Positions 9,092 through 17,070 of a stretch of 64,000 nt of DNA are shown in pieces. This DNA comes from Anaerolentibacter hominis (lineage in GTDB: Bacteria; Bacillota; Clostridia; Lachnospirales; Lachnospiraceae). The stretch lies in NCBI RefSeq assembly GCF_032380675.1, contig NZ_JAWDIX010000002.1, positions 248,001 to 312,000 on the forward strand. Reading direction: 5' to 3'. The notes beneath the pieces were generated by a model. That model worked only from the letters and a program-made list of their open reading frames with translations. It did no database searches and had not been told where the DNA came from. The translations under genes and the position numbers were made by a program. The stretch's first letter is position 1. Each line of letters starts with the position of its first letter.

Positions 9092-9625
9092 ATGAAAAAT
9101 TCACAACGCATTACAGTAGCAGCTACTATAATGATAATATGCGTTGCGGCGATCATTCTGTTATTAGTCAATCATAATAAACGCAGTAACGAAATTATGA
9201 AACTAAACCAACAATATCCTCAGTATGACTTACAGGCTCCCGATTTGATTATAATTCAAAAAGAAGAACGAAAATTACAATTTGAACCTGGTTCTGATGA
9301 ATATCGAAATATATATGATAAAATTTCAGATTGCTGGTGGAAAGATCAGAACAATCAATTAGCTGCCGGTTTACTGCGGTATAAAATGGTCTGGAGCAAA
9401 GGTGATATATCAGGTGATGAAATCTTAATTAGATTTGAATACTCTGATAAAAAGTTGTGGAATTATTTGCTCGATGATGAACCGATTGAAATAGAAGGCT
9501 ATGTTTTCAGACCGGAAACCAACGCATACGCTATTATTGTGGATGGAGATTATTTTGAAAGAGGAGTAATGTATTTTTATACTTCTGAAGAGATTTTAGA
9601 GTTGTTAGACGAAATCTGCAGCTGA
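9092..9625 (+). CDS. Hypothetical membrane-anchored protein
   Basis: Not recognised. 177 residues with one hydrophobic segment at about 8-27 preceded by basic residues, so probably an N-terminal anchor or uncleaved signal with the rest outside the cell. The exported part is acidic and rich in aromatic residues (DCWWKD near residue 80), with no cysteine-based lipobox. It lies 31 bases after the fic gene and ends before a bidirectional terminator. Its base composition is more AT-rich than the core genes, fitting an acquired segment. Function unknown. Confidence 0.6.
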   Translation: MKNSQRITVAATIMIICVAAIILLLVNHNKRSNEIMKLNQQYPQYDLQAPDLIIIQKEERKLQFEPGSDEYRNIYDKISDCWWKDQNNQLAAGLLRYKMVWSKGDISGDEILIRFEYSDKKLWNYLLDDEPIEIEGYVFRPETNAYAIIVDGDYFERGVMYFYTSEEILELLDEICS

Positions 9626-9683
9626 GTAATATTAGAGATGTGATACAAATCGATGATGCTATAGCTGCATCAGCGTTATGTAG

Positions 9684-9719
9684 AATCAAGGCCCCTCCCT
9701 CTGGAGAGGCCTTGATTTT
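9684..9719. terminator. Bidirectional terminator between convergent genes
   Basis: 10-bp perfect stem (9684-9693 with 9708-9717) with TTTTA on the plus side. It serves the plus gene ending at 9625 and overlaps the end of the minus gene that stops at 9718. Confidence 0.8.
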
Positions 9720-10764
9720 ATTCAACTACGCGGAATAATTTTAATAAGCTGTGTCCCCAGTCATTGCTGAATTTACCTGGAAGAACAGTGGAGTCATCCT
9801 CCGGGGTCCAGTCAGCCTTGACGGATAGAAAATAGGTCCTGTCATTCAGATAAGAAGAGAGAGGATTATAAATGAGCAAATACCGAAAATCACTCTGCCA
9901 CTTTATTTCCTCATCTATGACATCGAAATATTCGCCTGTGAAACATAAATCAGTGATAACCGTCTGGCTTGAATCCAAACATATGAGACGGATACGGGAG
10001 GTAAGACCTCTGTTAACCGATGCTTCGAAATTTTCCCACAGCTCTTTTCCTGCTAAATAATAGCCTCCCCGCACTACGGCACAGCCATCTGCTTTTCCTA
10101 AAATATCCGCCCTATCATCATATACGGTCCTGTCGTAAGGATAAACCGGTAATGGATCGATCGATTCTGCCATTAGATATTCATCCAAATCCGGCCAGCC
10201 CGGCGTGCTCAGTAACTCCGGTCTGGGGGATTCCTCACCGTTTGATTCACCCGTAAATAATACCAGCCGAAAATTTTCAATACGTTCTGCGGGAGGAAGC
10301 CACAAATTGCGGTAAAATTCACGGAAGGTCAGATCCGAATTGTCAGATAAAACATAATAGGTAGTTCCAACGCCCTGATCAAATAATTTGAGCAGGGAGG
10401 AATAGGAATGACGGAGGGTTTGATCAGTCTGCCGGACAGTCAGTAAATAATTATTTCCGTCAAATTCCAACGTATGTAATAGGCAAACTGCTGCCTTGCT
10501 GTCATAACAGCAGGCGAGGGTAACTTTCGATTTTTCTTTATTCTCTGTCAAACTTAAAAAGCTTTCCCACGTTTCCGAACCGGATGTTATGCGTCCTTTT
10601 TCCCAAACGATATATTGTTTGGATTTGGCCTTTTCTATACTGCATGTTTTAGAAAAGTATGCTGCATAGGCGGACCCCGTTTCATATTTAGCGATGCCTA
10701 TTGCGACAGAGCAAAGGATGATTATCAATGGGACAATAAATAACAGTAGTTTTCTAAATTTCAT
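9718..10764 (-). CDS. Hypothetical membrane-anchored or secreted protein
   Basis: Not recognised. 348 residues from the ATG at 10764, chosen because GAAGGGA precedes it; an upstream in-frame ATG at 10812 lacks a site. The N-terminus (MKFRKLLLF followed by a long hydrophobic run to about residue 25) is a signal anchor. The remainder is probably extracytoplasmic, with several acidic and aromatic stretches and no motif I can name. It is monocistronic with its own promoter. A receptor or stress-related lipoprotein-like role would be a guess. Confidence 0.6.
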   Translation of the reverse strand: MKFRKLLLFIVPLIIILCSVAIGIAKYETGSAYAAYFSKTCSIEKAKSKQYIVWEKGRITSGSETWESFLSLTENKEKSKVTLACCYDSKAAVCLLHTLEFDGNNYLLTVRQTDQTLRHSYSSLLKLFDQGVGTTYYVLSDNSDLTFREFYRNLWLPPAERIENFRLVLFTGESNGEESPRPELLSTPGWPDLDEYLMAESIDPLPVYPYDRTVYDDRADILGKADGCAVVRGGYYLAGKELWENFEASVNRGLTSRIRLICLDSSQTVITDLCFTGEYFDVIDEEIKWQSDFRYLLIYNPLSSYLNDRTYFLSVKADWTPEDDSTVLPGKFSNDWGHSLLKLFRVVE

Positions 10765-10822
10765 GATATCCCTTCGGTTATAGCATATCTTTTCGTCAAG
10801 ATACTTGTCCATCTACGCTTAT

Positions 10823-10831
10823 ATTATAACA
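10823..10831 (-). promoter_or_regulatory. Extended -10 promoter for the gene starting at 10764
   Basis: On the minus strand TGTTATAAT forms an extended -10 (TGnTATAAT). No good -35 is seen 17 bases upstream. Confidence 0.5.
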
Positions 10832-10852
10832 CAACAGGCAATTTTGAAGAAA

Positions 10853-11395
10853 TCACTTAGTTTCAGAAATAGTTTCATTTTTTGTAATCCTCAGAAATTC
10901 GTCTGCCATATCCTCCGGGGATTCCTTCATGCCGCTTTCCAGCCAGCAGAGCATCATATTATAAAATGCTCCGGAAAAGTAGTAGATTTCATATCTTGTT
11001 ATGGAACTGACCGGCATATCCCCGCAGGCATCTATTTCGCAGTCGGTGATCACGTCCAGCAATGTGGTAGCTACCTTTGCATGATGAAAGGCCAGGACAA
11101 GGCCGGCATATTCTTTGTAGAAGCGGAATTTATAAAGCATCACCTCTCTGCTGTGAAAGTCCTCATTCGGAAAGGGCTTCCCCTCGTGATAGCACAGCGA
11201 CATCTTATGAATTCCATACTCTATGATATCTTCCACCGATCTGAAATTACGATAAAAGGATGCCCGGGCGACACCGGACTTTTCGATTAATTCAGTGACG
11301 GTCAGCGTTGACCAGTCTTTGTGTCCCGCAAATTCAAGCAATGCAGATAACAGGCGGTCTTTCACCTTCTGGCTGGCCGCTTTTCTTTTGTCCAT
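10853..11395 (-). CDS. TetR-family transcriptional regulator
   Basis: 180-residue regulator. The N-terminal helix-turn-helix lies at about residues 27-48 (LTVTELIEKSGVARASFYRNF), typical of TetR proteins; the C-terminal part is the variable ligand-binding helical domain. The ATG at 11395 has AAGGAGATC upstream. It is divergent from the flavodoxin/ferredoxin gene, and the shared intergenic region carries two inverted repeats overlapping that gene's promoter, so it very probably represses the pair at 11537-13094 and perhaps itself. The ligand is unknown; a redox-active or toxic compound reduced by the target enzymes is an inference. Confidence 0.9.
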   Translation of the reverse strand: MDKRKAASQKVKDRLLSALLEFAGHKDWSTLTVTELIEKSGVARASFYRNFRSVEDIIEYGIHKMSLCYHEGKPFPNEDFHSREVMLYKFRFYKEYAGLVLAFHHAKVATTLLDVITDCEIDACGDMPVSSITRYEIYYFSGAFYNMMLCWLESGMKESPEDMADEFLRITKNETISETK

Positions 11396-11431
11396 GATAC
11401 AGATCTCCTTATTTTGTCTCAGGTTGAATGA

Positions 11432-11474
11432 TTGACAACATTGTCAAATATGATACAATATGTATCATATTTGA
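11432..11474. promoter_or_regulatory. Promoter with two overlapping inverted-repeat operators (TetR type)
   Basis: TTGACA (11432-11437), a 16-base spacer and TACAAT (11454-11459) form a plus-strand promoter. The -35 lies inside the palindrome TTGACAA-CA-TTGTCAA (11432-11447). The -10 lies inside a perfect 13-bp inverted repeat, 11444-11456 with 11462-11474, spaced by AATAT. A TetR dimer on either would block RNA polymerase. Confidence 0.8.
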
Positions 11475-11536
11475 TGGCTTCAGTTTTGTCAAGGCAGCGC
11501 GTTCGCAAGAAAAAGCGCTTCAGAATGGAGAGATAT

Positions 11537-12346
11537 ATGGTTTTATATTTTAGCGGAACCGGCAATAGCCAGCTTGCAGCATTCAGGCTTGCGGAGTTGA
11601 TTGAAGAGAATGAGGTAATATCGATCAATCATTATTTAAAGTCGGGGAAAAAAGCAGTGATCAGGTCAGAACGCCCGCTGGTATTTGTCGCTCCCACCTA
11701 TTCCTGGAGGATGCCAAGAGTGGTAGAGCAGTGGATCAGAGAGACCAGCTTTGAGGGCGGCGGAGAAGCTTACTTTATTTTAACTTGTGCGGGAGGCTGC
11801 GGCAATGCCGCAGCGTACGCTGAGAAATTGTGCCGGGAAAAAGGATTGCGTTTTCGCGGGCTCGCCCCGGTCATTATGCCGGAAAACTATCTGGCCCTGT
11901 TTCCGACGCCGGAGAAAGAAGAGTGCGGGACAATCATAGAAAATGCAGAACCCCGTATCGCCTCGCTTGCAAAGCTGGTTCGGTCAGGGGAAGCCTTTCC
12001 GGCCTTGTCCGTATCCCTCGGAGGAAAGCTGGAAAGCGGTCCGGTAAATCCTTTATTTTATGCACTTTTTGTCTATGACAGGAGCTTTCGGGTATCGGAT
12101 CAGTGTATTTCCTGTGGGAAATGTGCTGTGCGATGTCCGCTGAACAATATTGACATAACAGGAGGAAGACCGGTGTGGAAGGGAAACTGTACACACTGTA
12201 TGGCCTGTATCGGCGGCTGTCCCACGGAGGCAATTGAGTATAAATCGAAATCAAAGGGACGGCATCATCATTATATCATGGATGACTCTCTATGCAGGAA
12301 AGCGGAGGTGGAACTCAGTGAAACGCGAACATATCATTCGGATTGA
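11537..12346 (+). CDS. Flavodoxin-like / ferredoxin fusion (EFR1-type ferrodoxin)
   Basis: 269-residue electron-transfer protein. The N-terminus VLYFSGTGNS is a flavodoxin FMN-phosphate loop. The C-terminal part carries two 4Fe-4S clusters, CISCGKCAVRCP and CTHCMACIGGCP, at about residues 190-230. The ATG at 11537 is chosen because GGAGAG lies just before it; a start at 11525 would overlap that site. Its end overlaps the next gene by 29 bases, so the two are translationally coupled. Both carry ferredoxin domains, which suggests an electron-transfer pair controlled by the divergent TetR regulator. The electron donor and substrate are unknown. Confidence 0.88.
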   Translation: MVLYFSGTGNSQLAAFRLAELIEENEVISINHYLKSGKKAVIRSERPLVFVAPTYSWRMPRVVEQWIRETSFEGGGEAYFILTCAGGCGNAAAYAEKLCREKGLRFRGLAPVIMPENYLALFPTPEKEECGTIIENAEPRIASLAKLVRSGEAFPALSVSLGGKLESGPVNPLFYALFVYDRSFRVSDQCISCGKCAVRCPLNNIDITGGRPVWKGNCTHCMACIGGCPTEAIEYKSKSKGRHHHYIMDDSLCRKAEVELSETRTYHSD

Positions 12347-13094
12347 CCCGGCAAAATGTATAGGCTGCGGCCTGTGCCGGAAGGACTGTCCGGCGGGTAA
12401 TATCCTGATTGAAAATAAGAAAGCAAAGATAATTGCTCAGGACTGTATCAAGTGCGGACACTGTGTTGCCGTCTGTCCGAAGGCGGCGGTTTACATGACC
12501 GGCTTTGACGAAGAGCCGGAGGAGATCGGAAGGGCAGTTTTGTTGGACCCGCAGAGGCTGCATGATGCGATTAAAACAAGGCGCAGCATCCGGCAGTTTA
12601 CAAAGCGGCAGATAGCTCCGGAAATACTGGAACAAATCATGGAAGCCGGCCGGCTGACACCAACCGGAGGAAATACACAAGATGTATCGTTTGTTATATT
12701 GAAAGATAAGATAGAGTGCTTTGAAAAACCGGCAGTACGGCTTTTTCGAAGACTAATCCCTCTGATGAGGCTGGTCAGCCCCATGGCCAGGCGGACAATC
12801 ATAGACGATCATTTTTTCTTCAAAAAGGCTCCAGCCGCAATCGTCATTGTGGCTCGGGATAAGGTAAACGGTGCCTTGGCAGGAGCAAATATGGAGCTGA
12901 TGGCGGAAGCCTGTGGTTTAGGCGTACTCTACAGCGGATTTTTCTCCATGGCTGTTAATAAATCCCGAGCACTGCGAAAAATGCTTAGATTAAAACACAG
13001 AGAAATAGCCGTGACGACGCTGGTTCTGGGATATCCGAACGTGACCTATTACCGAACGGTACAGAAGGAAGCGGCTTCTGTGCGGCAGTTTTGA
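12318..13094 (+). CDS. Ferredoxin-nitroreductase fusion protein
   Basis: 258 residues. An N-terminal 2x[4Fe-4S] ferredoxin domain (CIGCGLCRKDCP and CIKCGHCVAVCP, about residues 14-57) is fused to an FMN-dependent nitroreductase domain starting at RRSIRQF near residue 88 and including EAGRLTPTGGNTQ and ACGLGVLYSGFF. Nitroreductases of this type reduce nitro groups, quinones or other flavin acceptors, here probably with ferredoxin electrons. A GTG start at 12318 is chosen because GGAGG precedes it by about 9 bases, and it overlaps the upstream gene. A long terminator follows. Confidence 0.9.
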   Translation: MKREHIIRIDPAKCIGCGLCRKDCPAGNILIENKKAKIIAQDCIKCGHCVAVCPKAAVYMTGFDEEPEEIGRAVLLDPQRLHDAIKTRRSIRQFTKRQIAPEILEQIMEAGRLTPTGGNTQDVSFVILKDKIECFEKPAVRLFRRLIPLMRLVSPMARRTIIDDHFFFKKAPAAIVIVARDKVNGALAGANMELMAEACGLGVLYSGFFSMAVNKSRALRKMLRLKHREIAVTTLVLGYPNVTYYRTVQKEAASVRQF

Positions 13095-13152
13095 CATTTC
13101 ATACGATCAAAAAAATAGGAATGGAGGCCCGTCAACCGGGTTGCTCGTTAAG

Positions 13153-13199
13153 AAAAAAGACCAGGAAAGAATAAAATTATTCTTTCCTGGTCTTTTTTT
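13153..13199 (+). terminator. Long terminator after the nitroreductase operon
   Basis: A 22-bp near-continuous stem (13153-13174 with 13177-13198) whose right arm ends in a run of seven T. The AT-rich outer part would also work in the opposite direction. The remaining bases up to 13389 show nothing recognisable apart from the next ribosome binding site. Confidence 0.9.
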
Positions 13200-13389
13200 A
13201 TGGTTACAAGCATAACTTGTACTATTGGAATTCTATGCAGACAACCCTGGCGGAAGCATGATTAACTATGCTTTCCTCACTCTGACTGATTAGAAATCGA
13301 ATTTGATATGGAGGGCTAAAGAACAGATAACAGAATACTTTGGCTTTTTCTGTCAATAATGTTGAAAAAAGATGATATGGAGGAATAGT

Positions 13390-14022
13390 ATGAGGAAACA
13401 GATATGGATCGGAGCTTTATCGGCAACTTTGATTCTTATGGTTCCAAATATAACAACGATACAAATCGAGAATGTCAAGGCTCAGGAGTGCATACTGGAA
13501 GAGCGAGAACAGTTTTTTACCGTGACAAACAACGTAGAACCGTTAGAAGAATGGAAACAGGAAAATCAGTTTTCTGCCTCGCTGTCAGCTGAGGTTATTG
13601 AGGAATTTACCGATTATGCGGTTCCCAGAAACAGCAGTTTTAAATCATACATGTCATACAGAGCGATCAGCAATAAACGAAGTAAACAATACAAACTTCA
13701 GATGAAGGCAGAGACCGGAAAATACGGAATACGAACAGTAGACGACAGATATTGTATCGCACTGGGCAGTTATTATACTACGAAAGTAGGAACAAAAGTC
13801 GATCTGATTATGAAAAATGGCGCCGTAATCGAATGTATCCTGGCCGACTGTAAAGCAAACCGGCATACGGATAAAACAAACCGGCAGACCGCTGACGGCT
13901 CTGTAGTAGAATTTGTTGTGGATACCAGAAATCTGCATCGGAAGGCTAAGAAAATGGGCGATATGTCCTACTGCTCCGATGATTTCAAGGGCCGGATTAA
14001 AGAAATAAGAGTCTATGAATAG
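13390..14022 (+). CDS. Secreted protein with probable double-psi beta-barrel domain
   Basis: 210 residues from the ATG at 13390, which has GGAGGA 5 bases upstream. A signal peptide covers about residues 1-32, ending near VKAQE. The C-terminal half contains DDRYCIALGSYYTTKVGTK, then an acidic/His stretch and GSVVEFVVDTRNL. This pattern resembles the 3D/RlpA-like double-psi barrels found in clostridial cell-wall proteins. Conserved Asp residues may bind glycan. No cell-wall-binding repeats are seen. The family placement is by motif feel only, so the function (peptidoglycan or glycan processing) is an inference. Confidence 0.6.
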   Translation: MRKQIWIGALSATLILMVPNITTIQIENVKAQECILEEREQFFTVTNNVEPLEEWKQENQFSASLSAEVIEEFTDYAVPRNSSFKSYMSYRAISNKRSKQYKLQMKAETGKYGIRTVDDRYCIALGSYYTTKVGTKVDLIMKNGAVIECILADCKANRHTDKTNRQTADGSVVEFVVDTRNLHRKAKKMGDMSYCSDDFKGRIKEIRVYE

Positions 14023-14060
14023 AACAAGGCGGAAGCCATGTAAATGGAGTTACACAACTT

Positions 14061-14624
14061 TTACTCCTGATAAACAAAGCAACTTGTCAAATGATCATTT
14101 ACCAAACCCGCAGACTGCATGAATGCATAGATGCTTGTAGAGCCAACAAACTTAAATCCCATTTTTTTCAGATCTTTGCCGATTTGATCCGAGAGAGGTG
14201 TTTTGGCCGGTATGTCCTCTATCTTCTCCCAATGGTTTTTAATTGGAGTATAATCCACATAGGACCAAATGAATTTATCAAAGCTTCCATGGGTTTCCTG
14301 TACGTTCAGGAATGCTTTGGCATTGGTTACAGCGGCGTTCAACTTAAGCCGGTTTCGGATGATCCCTTCGTTTCCCAGCAGCTCCTGTATTTTGCTCTCA
14401 TCGTAAAGCGCTACTTTGGCCGGATCAAATCCGTCGAACGCCACCCGGAATGCTTCTCTTTTTTTAAGCACGGTGATCCAGCTGAGACCAGCCTGCATCC
14501 CTTCTAAAACCAGCATTTCAAACAGCTTATTGTCATCATGTACAGGCCGTCCCCACTCCTTGTCATGATAATTAATGTAGATCGGGAGATCACCTGCCCA
14601 GGGACATCTTATTTTTTCACTCAT
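14061..14624 (-). CDS. tag: DNA-3-methyladenine glycosylase I
   Basis: Removes 3-methyladenine from alkylated DNA in base-excision repair. 187 residues from the ATG at 14624, preceded by AAAGGA. The zinc-binding set expected for Tag is visible: Cys7 in CPWAGD, His20 in YHDKEWG, and the C-terminal HLTSC pair. The block EGMQAGLSWITVLKKRE is diagnostic. It lies 38 bases downstream of the lipoprotein gene on the same strand and may be co-transcribed, though the two have no obvious link. Confidence 0.96.
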   Translation of the reverse strand: MSEKIRCPWAGDLPIYINYHDKEWGRPVHDDNKLFEMLVLEGMQAGLSWITVLKKREAFRVAFDGFDPAKVALYDESKIQELLGNEGIIRNRLKLNAAVTNAKAFLNVQETHGSFDKFIWSYVDYTPIKNHWEKIEDIPAKTPLSDQIGKDLKKMGFKFVGSTSIYAFMQSAGLVNDHLTSCFVYQE

Positions 14625-14662
14625 TATGTATAATCCTTTCTTCTGTGTTATCTTTATCTGTC

Positions 14663-16873
14663 TCATTGCCCATTCACACAAAACTCATCCCACACATAAA
14701 ACTCTTCCGAATGTCCTTCTTCTTGTATTCCCTGAACAACCCGGTATCTTCCAGGCACTAAAACAGCATATTCTGCCAGATTCCAGGCTGCAGTAAATGC
14801 TTTTCCGGGTGTCAGCCCATACCCTACATTATAGCGGATGGAATAATCGGGGTAACGGGAGGGGACTTCATACCAGCAGCAATTTTTATAGTATTGCAGC
14901 AGGCTGGTGCCGGACAGCCAGTAATCTCCGAAGTGGCTGGTGTCAATCTGAAAGTCCAAAAGAACCTGACCGGGAGCTGTTGCATGATCTTCAAGCCGGA
15001 GAGTAATATCTTCCCGACTGGTCCATTCGGTGGAAATGGGCGTTAGCGCCTGCCTGGCAAGCAGACGGGGATTGCCGGAAATATATTCACCTTCGTACAC
15101 CAGGTGATCCATACTGCATAGATTCTTTTTCATCCATTGAAGCTTTTCTTCATTCAGGATATCGACGCTTATCACTAAATTTCCCTCGGCTGTGAAATCT
15201 TTGATACCATGAATGCGGATTCCGTCCCCGCCGGTTCCAAAAGAACGCTCGATGTAGCAGCTTCCGTCGGAAAGAAGATGCACGCTGTCTTTATTTGCCT
15301 TGCTGTATGCTGACAGAGCTTCATAAAAATCTGATACAAGAACATGGTATTTCGAATGAGTGGAAAAGCGGGAGGCCGGAATGATTTCTACATCAGAGGG
15401 ACTCCAGACATTCTGACGGAACCAGTCCGCACTTTTCGTATTTAATGTGGACATCTCCATTTGCAGGGTATCCGAGTTTTCAGGAGCCGTGCCGACCGGA
15501 CTGCAAGACAGATTCTGACTGATGATAGCATAGGAACGTGATACAATCTCCGTTTGGGAGGGCCAGAGAGTCAGAGTTTCGGGCCATATTACATCTCCCG
15601 GATGCTCTTTTTCATAATCCGCCAGGGCTGTCTCCAGCGACTGCTGTCTTTCGGTCAATAATTCATCGCTGTTTACTGAGCCATCCGCTATCTTGTCCTC
15701 TGTGATCGTGATCAGAACTGAGACGTATTTGTTATCAAAAAATGGTTCCTGCTTCGTATGAAAGATTTTGGTGATCCGGTAAGTGCCGGGCACGAGCCGG
15801 GCGTATTCGGACAGATTGAGACGAAAAGTCTGTCCGGTATGGCCCTCCAGAGGATACACTGATAACGTTGCGGACGTATCGTATGCCACGTTGGAAAAAC
15901 GCCGCGGCACGCGGTACCATACACCGTTCTTCAGATAATCAAGGAATAGTTCCCTGTCATAATAAACCACAGCATTGTTGGGATTATCGAAGCGGATCGG
16001 TATTTCCTTATCCAATATGGAATATTCGGTCTTTTCCATCCGGCAGGTAACTCCTTGAAAATTTATGATATCCGCAGGAACATCGGAAACGGTAAGAGGA
16101 AGATTTTGGTTGCACAGATCGGCTAGAACCCCTGGCGTGCCAAGGCTTTCATAACGCAGAGCAGCGCTGCCGGTGCAGACGATACGGTTGAGCCAGTTCT
16201 CCATCTCCTCATTCATATAACAGACGGATATTGTGCAAAGGTCAGCGGTATCGTTAATATAGGCAGTTATCTCATCAATGCCCGCAAGTCCCTTTGTCTT
16301 AATCCGGACGGGACCGTTCCAGGCGAGCGAGATAGAACCTGGATTCTCCGCTTCATAGCTTCGGAGCCCATCGTAAAATGACAGGAGAGCAGAAGACGGC
16401 GGAGATTCTCTGATATAGGAAGGCAGGGAGACTTCCGAATCCTTTATTTCCTGAATCTGCAAATTGCAGTCTTCAAAAATATCCGCTTTCAGCAAATGAT
16501 CCCTGATCCACTGTTTCCGTTCCGAAGAGAGGGAAAACACCGGCAGGACATAAGACTCACTTTCTGGTTCATACTGAATCGGCAGCATTGCAATATTCTG
16601 GCTCAGAATCCCGATGGCGTCCTCGGAAAAACAGCCGGTCTGGGGATAGCGAAGCCACAGGGATTCTTCGTGAATCGGCAGTGATACGTCCAGCGGATTT
16701 TCTTTGCCGTAGTTTTGCAGAGCAATATCAAAGGTCTGTAAAAGCTTATCTAATACAGGCTCTTCGTTCTGTTGGCCGGCCGTTGAGGAATCATTTGACG
16801 ACATACCGCTTGTACAGCCGTTCAAAGAAAACAACAGAAGCAGCAGGAGAAATAGAAATGCCTTTTTCTTCAT
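14663..16873 (-). CDS. Large lipoprotein with a duplicated Ig-like module
   Basis: 736 residues. The N-terminus is a lipoprotein signal ending in the lipobox FSLNGC (Cys20), so the protein is probably anchored on the outer face of the membrane. The rest reads as two similar halves: each begins with a helical stretch (TFDIALQNYGKENP; SLETALADYEKEHPGD), continues through variable beta-type domains, and ends in a segment with WY(R/E)VP and LVPGTYRI or LVPGRYRV, resembling bacterial Ig-like domains (Big_14 type). GGGAGGAAG precedes the ATG. A remnant of the same domain lies about 1.5 kb upstream at 18323-18478. Function unknown; a surface-binding role is inferred. Confidence 0.72.
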   Translation of the reverse strand: MKKKAFLFLLLLLLFSLNGCTSGMSSNDSSTAGQQNEEPVLDKLLQTFDIALQNYGKENPLDVSLPIHEESLWLRYPQTGCFSEDAIGILSQNIAMLPIQYEPESESYVLPVFSLSSERKQWIRDHLLKADIFEDCNLQIQEIKDSEVSLPSYIRESPPSSALLSFYDGLRSYEAENPGSISLAWNGPVRIKTKGLAGIDEITAYINDTADLCTISVCYMNEEMENWLNRIVCTGSAALRYESLGTPGVLADLCNQNLPLTVSDVPADIINFQGVTCRMEKTEYSILDKEIPIRFDNPNNAVVYYDRELFLDYLKNGVWYRVPRRFSNVAYDTSATLSVYPLEGHTGQTFRLNLSEYARLVPGTYRITKIFHTKQEPFFDNKYVSVLITITEDKIADGSVNSDELLTERQQSLETALADYEKEHPGDVIWPETLTLWPSQTEIVSRSYAIISQNLSCSPVGTAPENSDTLQMEMSTLNTKSADWFRQNVWSPSDVEIIPASRFSTHSKYHVLVSDFYEALSAYSKANKDSVHLLSDGSCYIERSFGTGGDGIRIHGIKDFTAEGNLVISVDILNEEKLQWMKKNLCSMDHLVYEGEYISGNPRLLARQALTPISTEWTSREDITLRLEDHATAPGQVLLDFQIDTSHFGDYWLSGTSLLQYYKNCCWYEVPSRYPDYSIRYNVGYGLTPGKAFTAAWNLAEYAVLVPGRYRVVQGIQEEGHSEEFYVWDEFCVNGQ

Positions 16874-16918
16874 AGCTTCCTCCCTTCATTTGTACATGAT
16901 CAACTGCCCGATACTTTA

Positions 16919-16947
16919 ATTTTAAATGACCGGAACGGCTTTGTAAA
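16919..16947 (-). promoter_or_regulatory. Promoter of the lipoprotein gene
   Basis: On the minus strand TTTACA (16947-16942), 17-base spacer, TAAAAT (16924-16919). Confidence 0.6.
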
Positions 16948-17008
16948 CAAAAGGAAGCAATGAACAAAGAATATGAAAGAGGCGGGCTACCATAATTTGA
17001 AGGGAGTA

Positions 17009-17017
17009 TGTTATAAT
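17009..17017 (+). promoter_or_regulatory. Extended -10 promoter for the aldo/keto reductase
   Basis: TGTTATAAT is an extended -10; no good -35. The leader includes a small GTCCT/AGGAC hairpin just before the ribosome binding site. Confidence 0.5.
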
Positions 17018-17070
17018 TAATCTATTGAATTACGCGAGAGTCCTGACAGGACGAAGGAAGGGGAGAGAGA

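Noticed and set aside
13654..13938. Open frames antisense to the secreted protein and to many other genes
   Set aside because: They lack ribosome binding sites and family motifs and mirror the coding frame of well-supported genes on the other strand.
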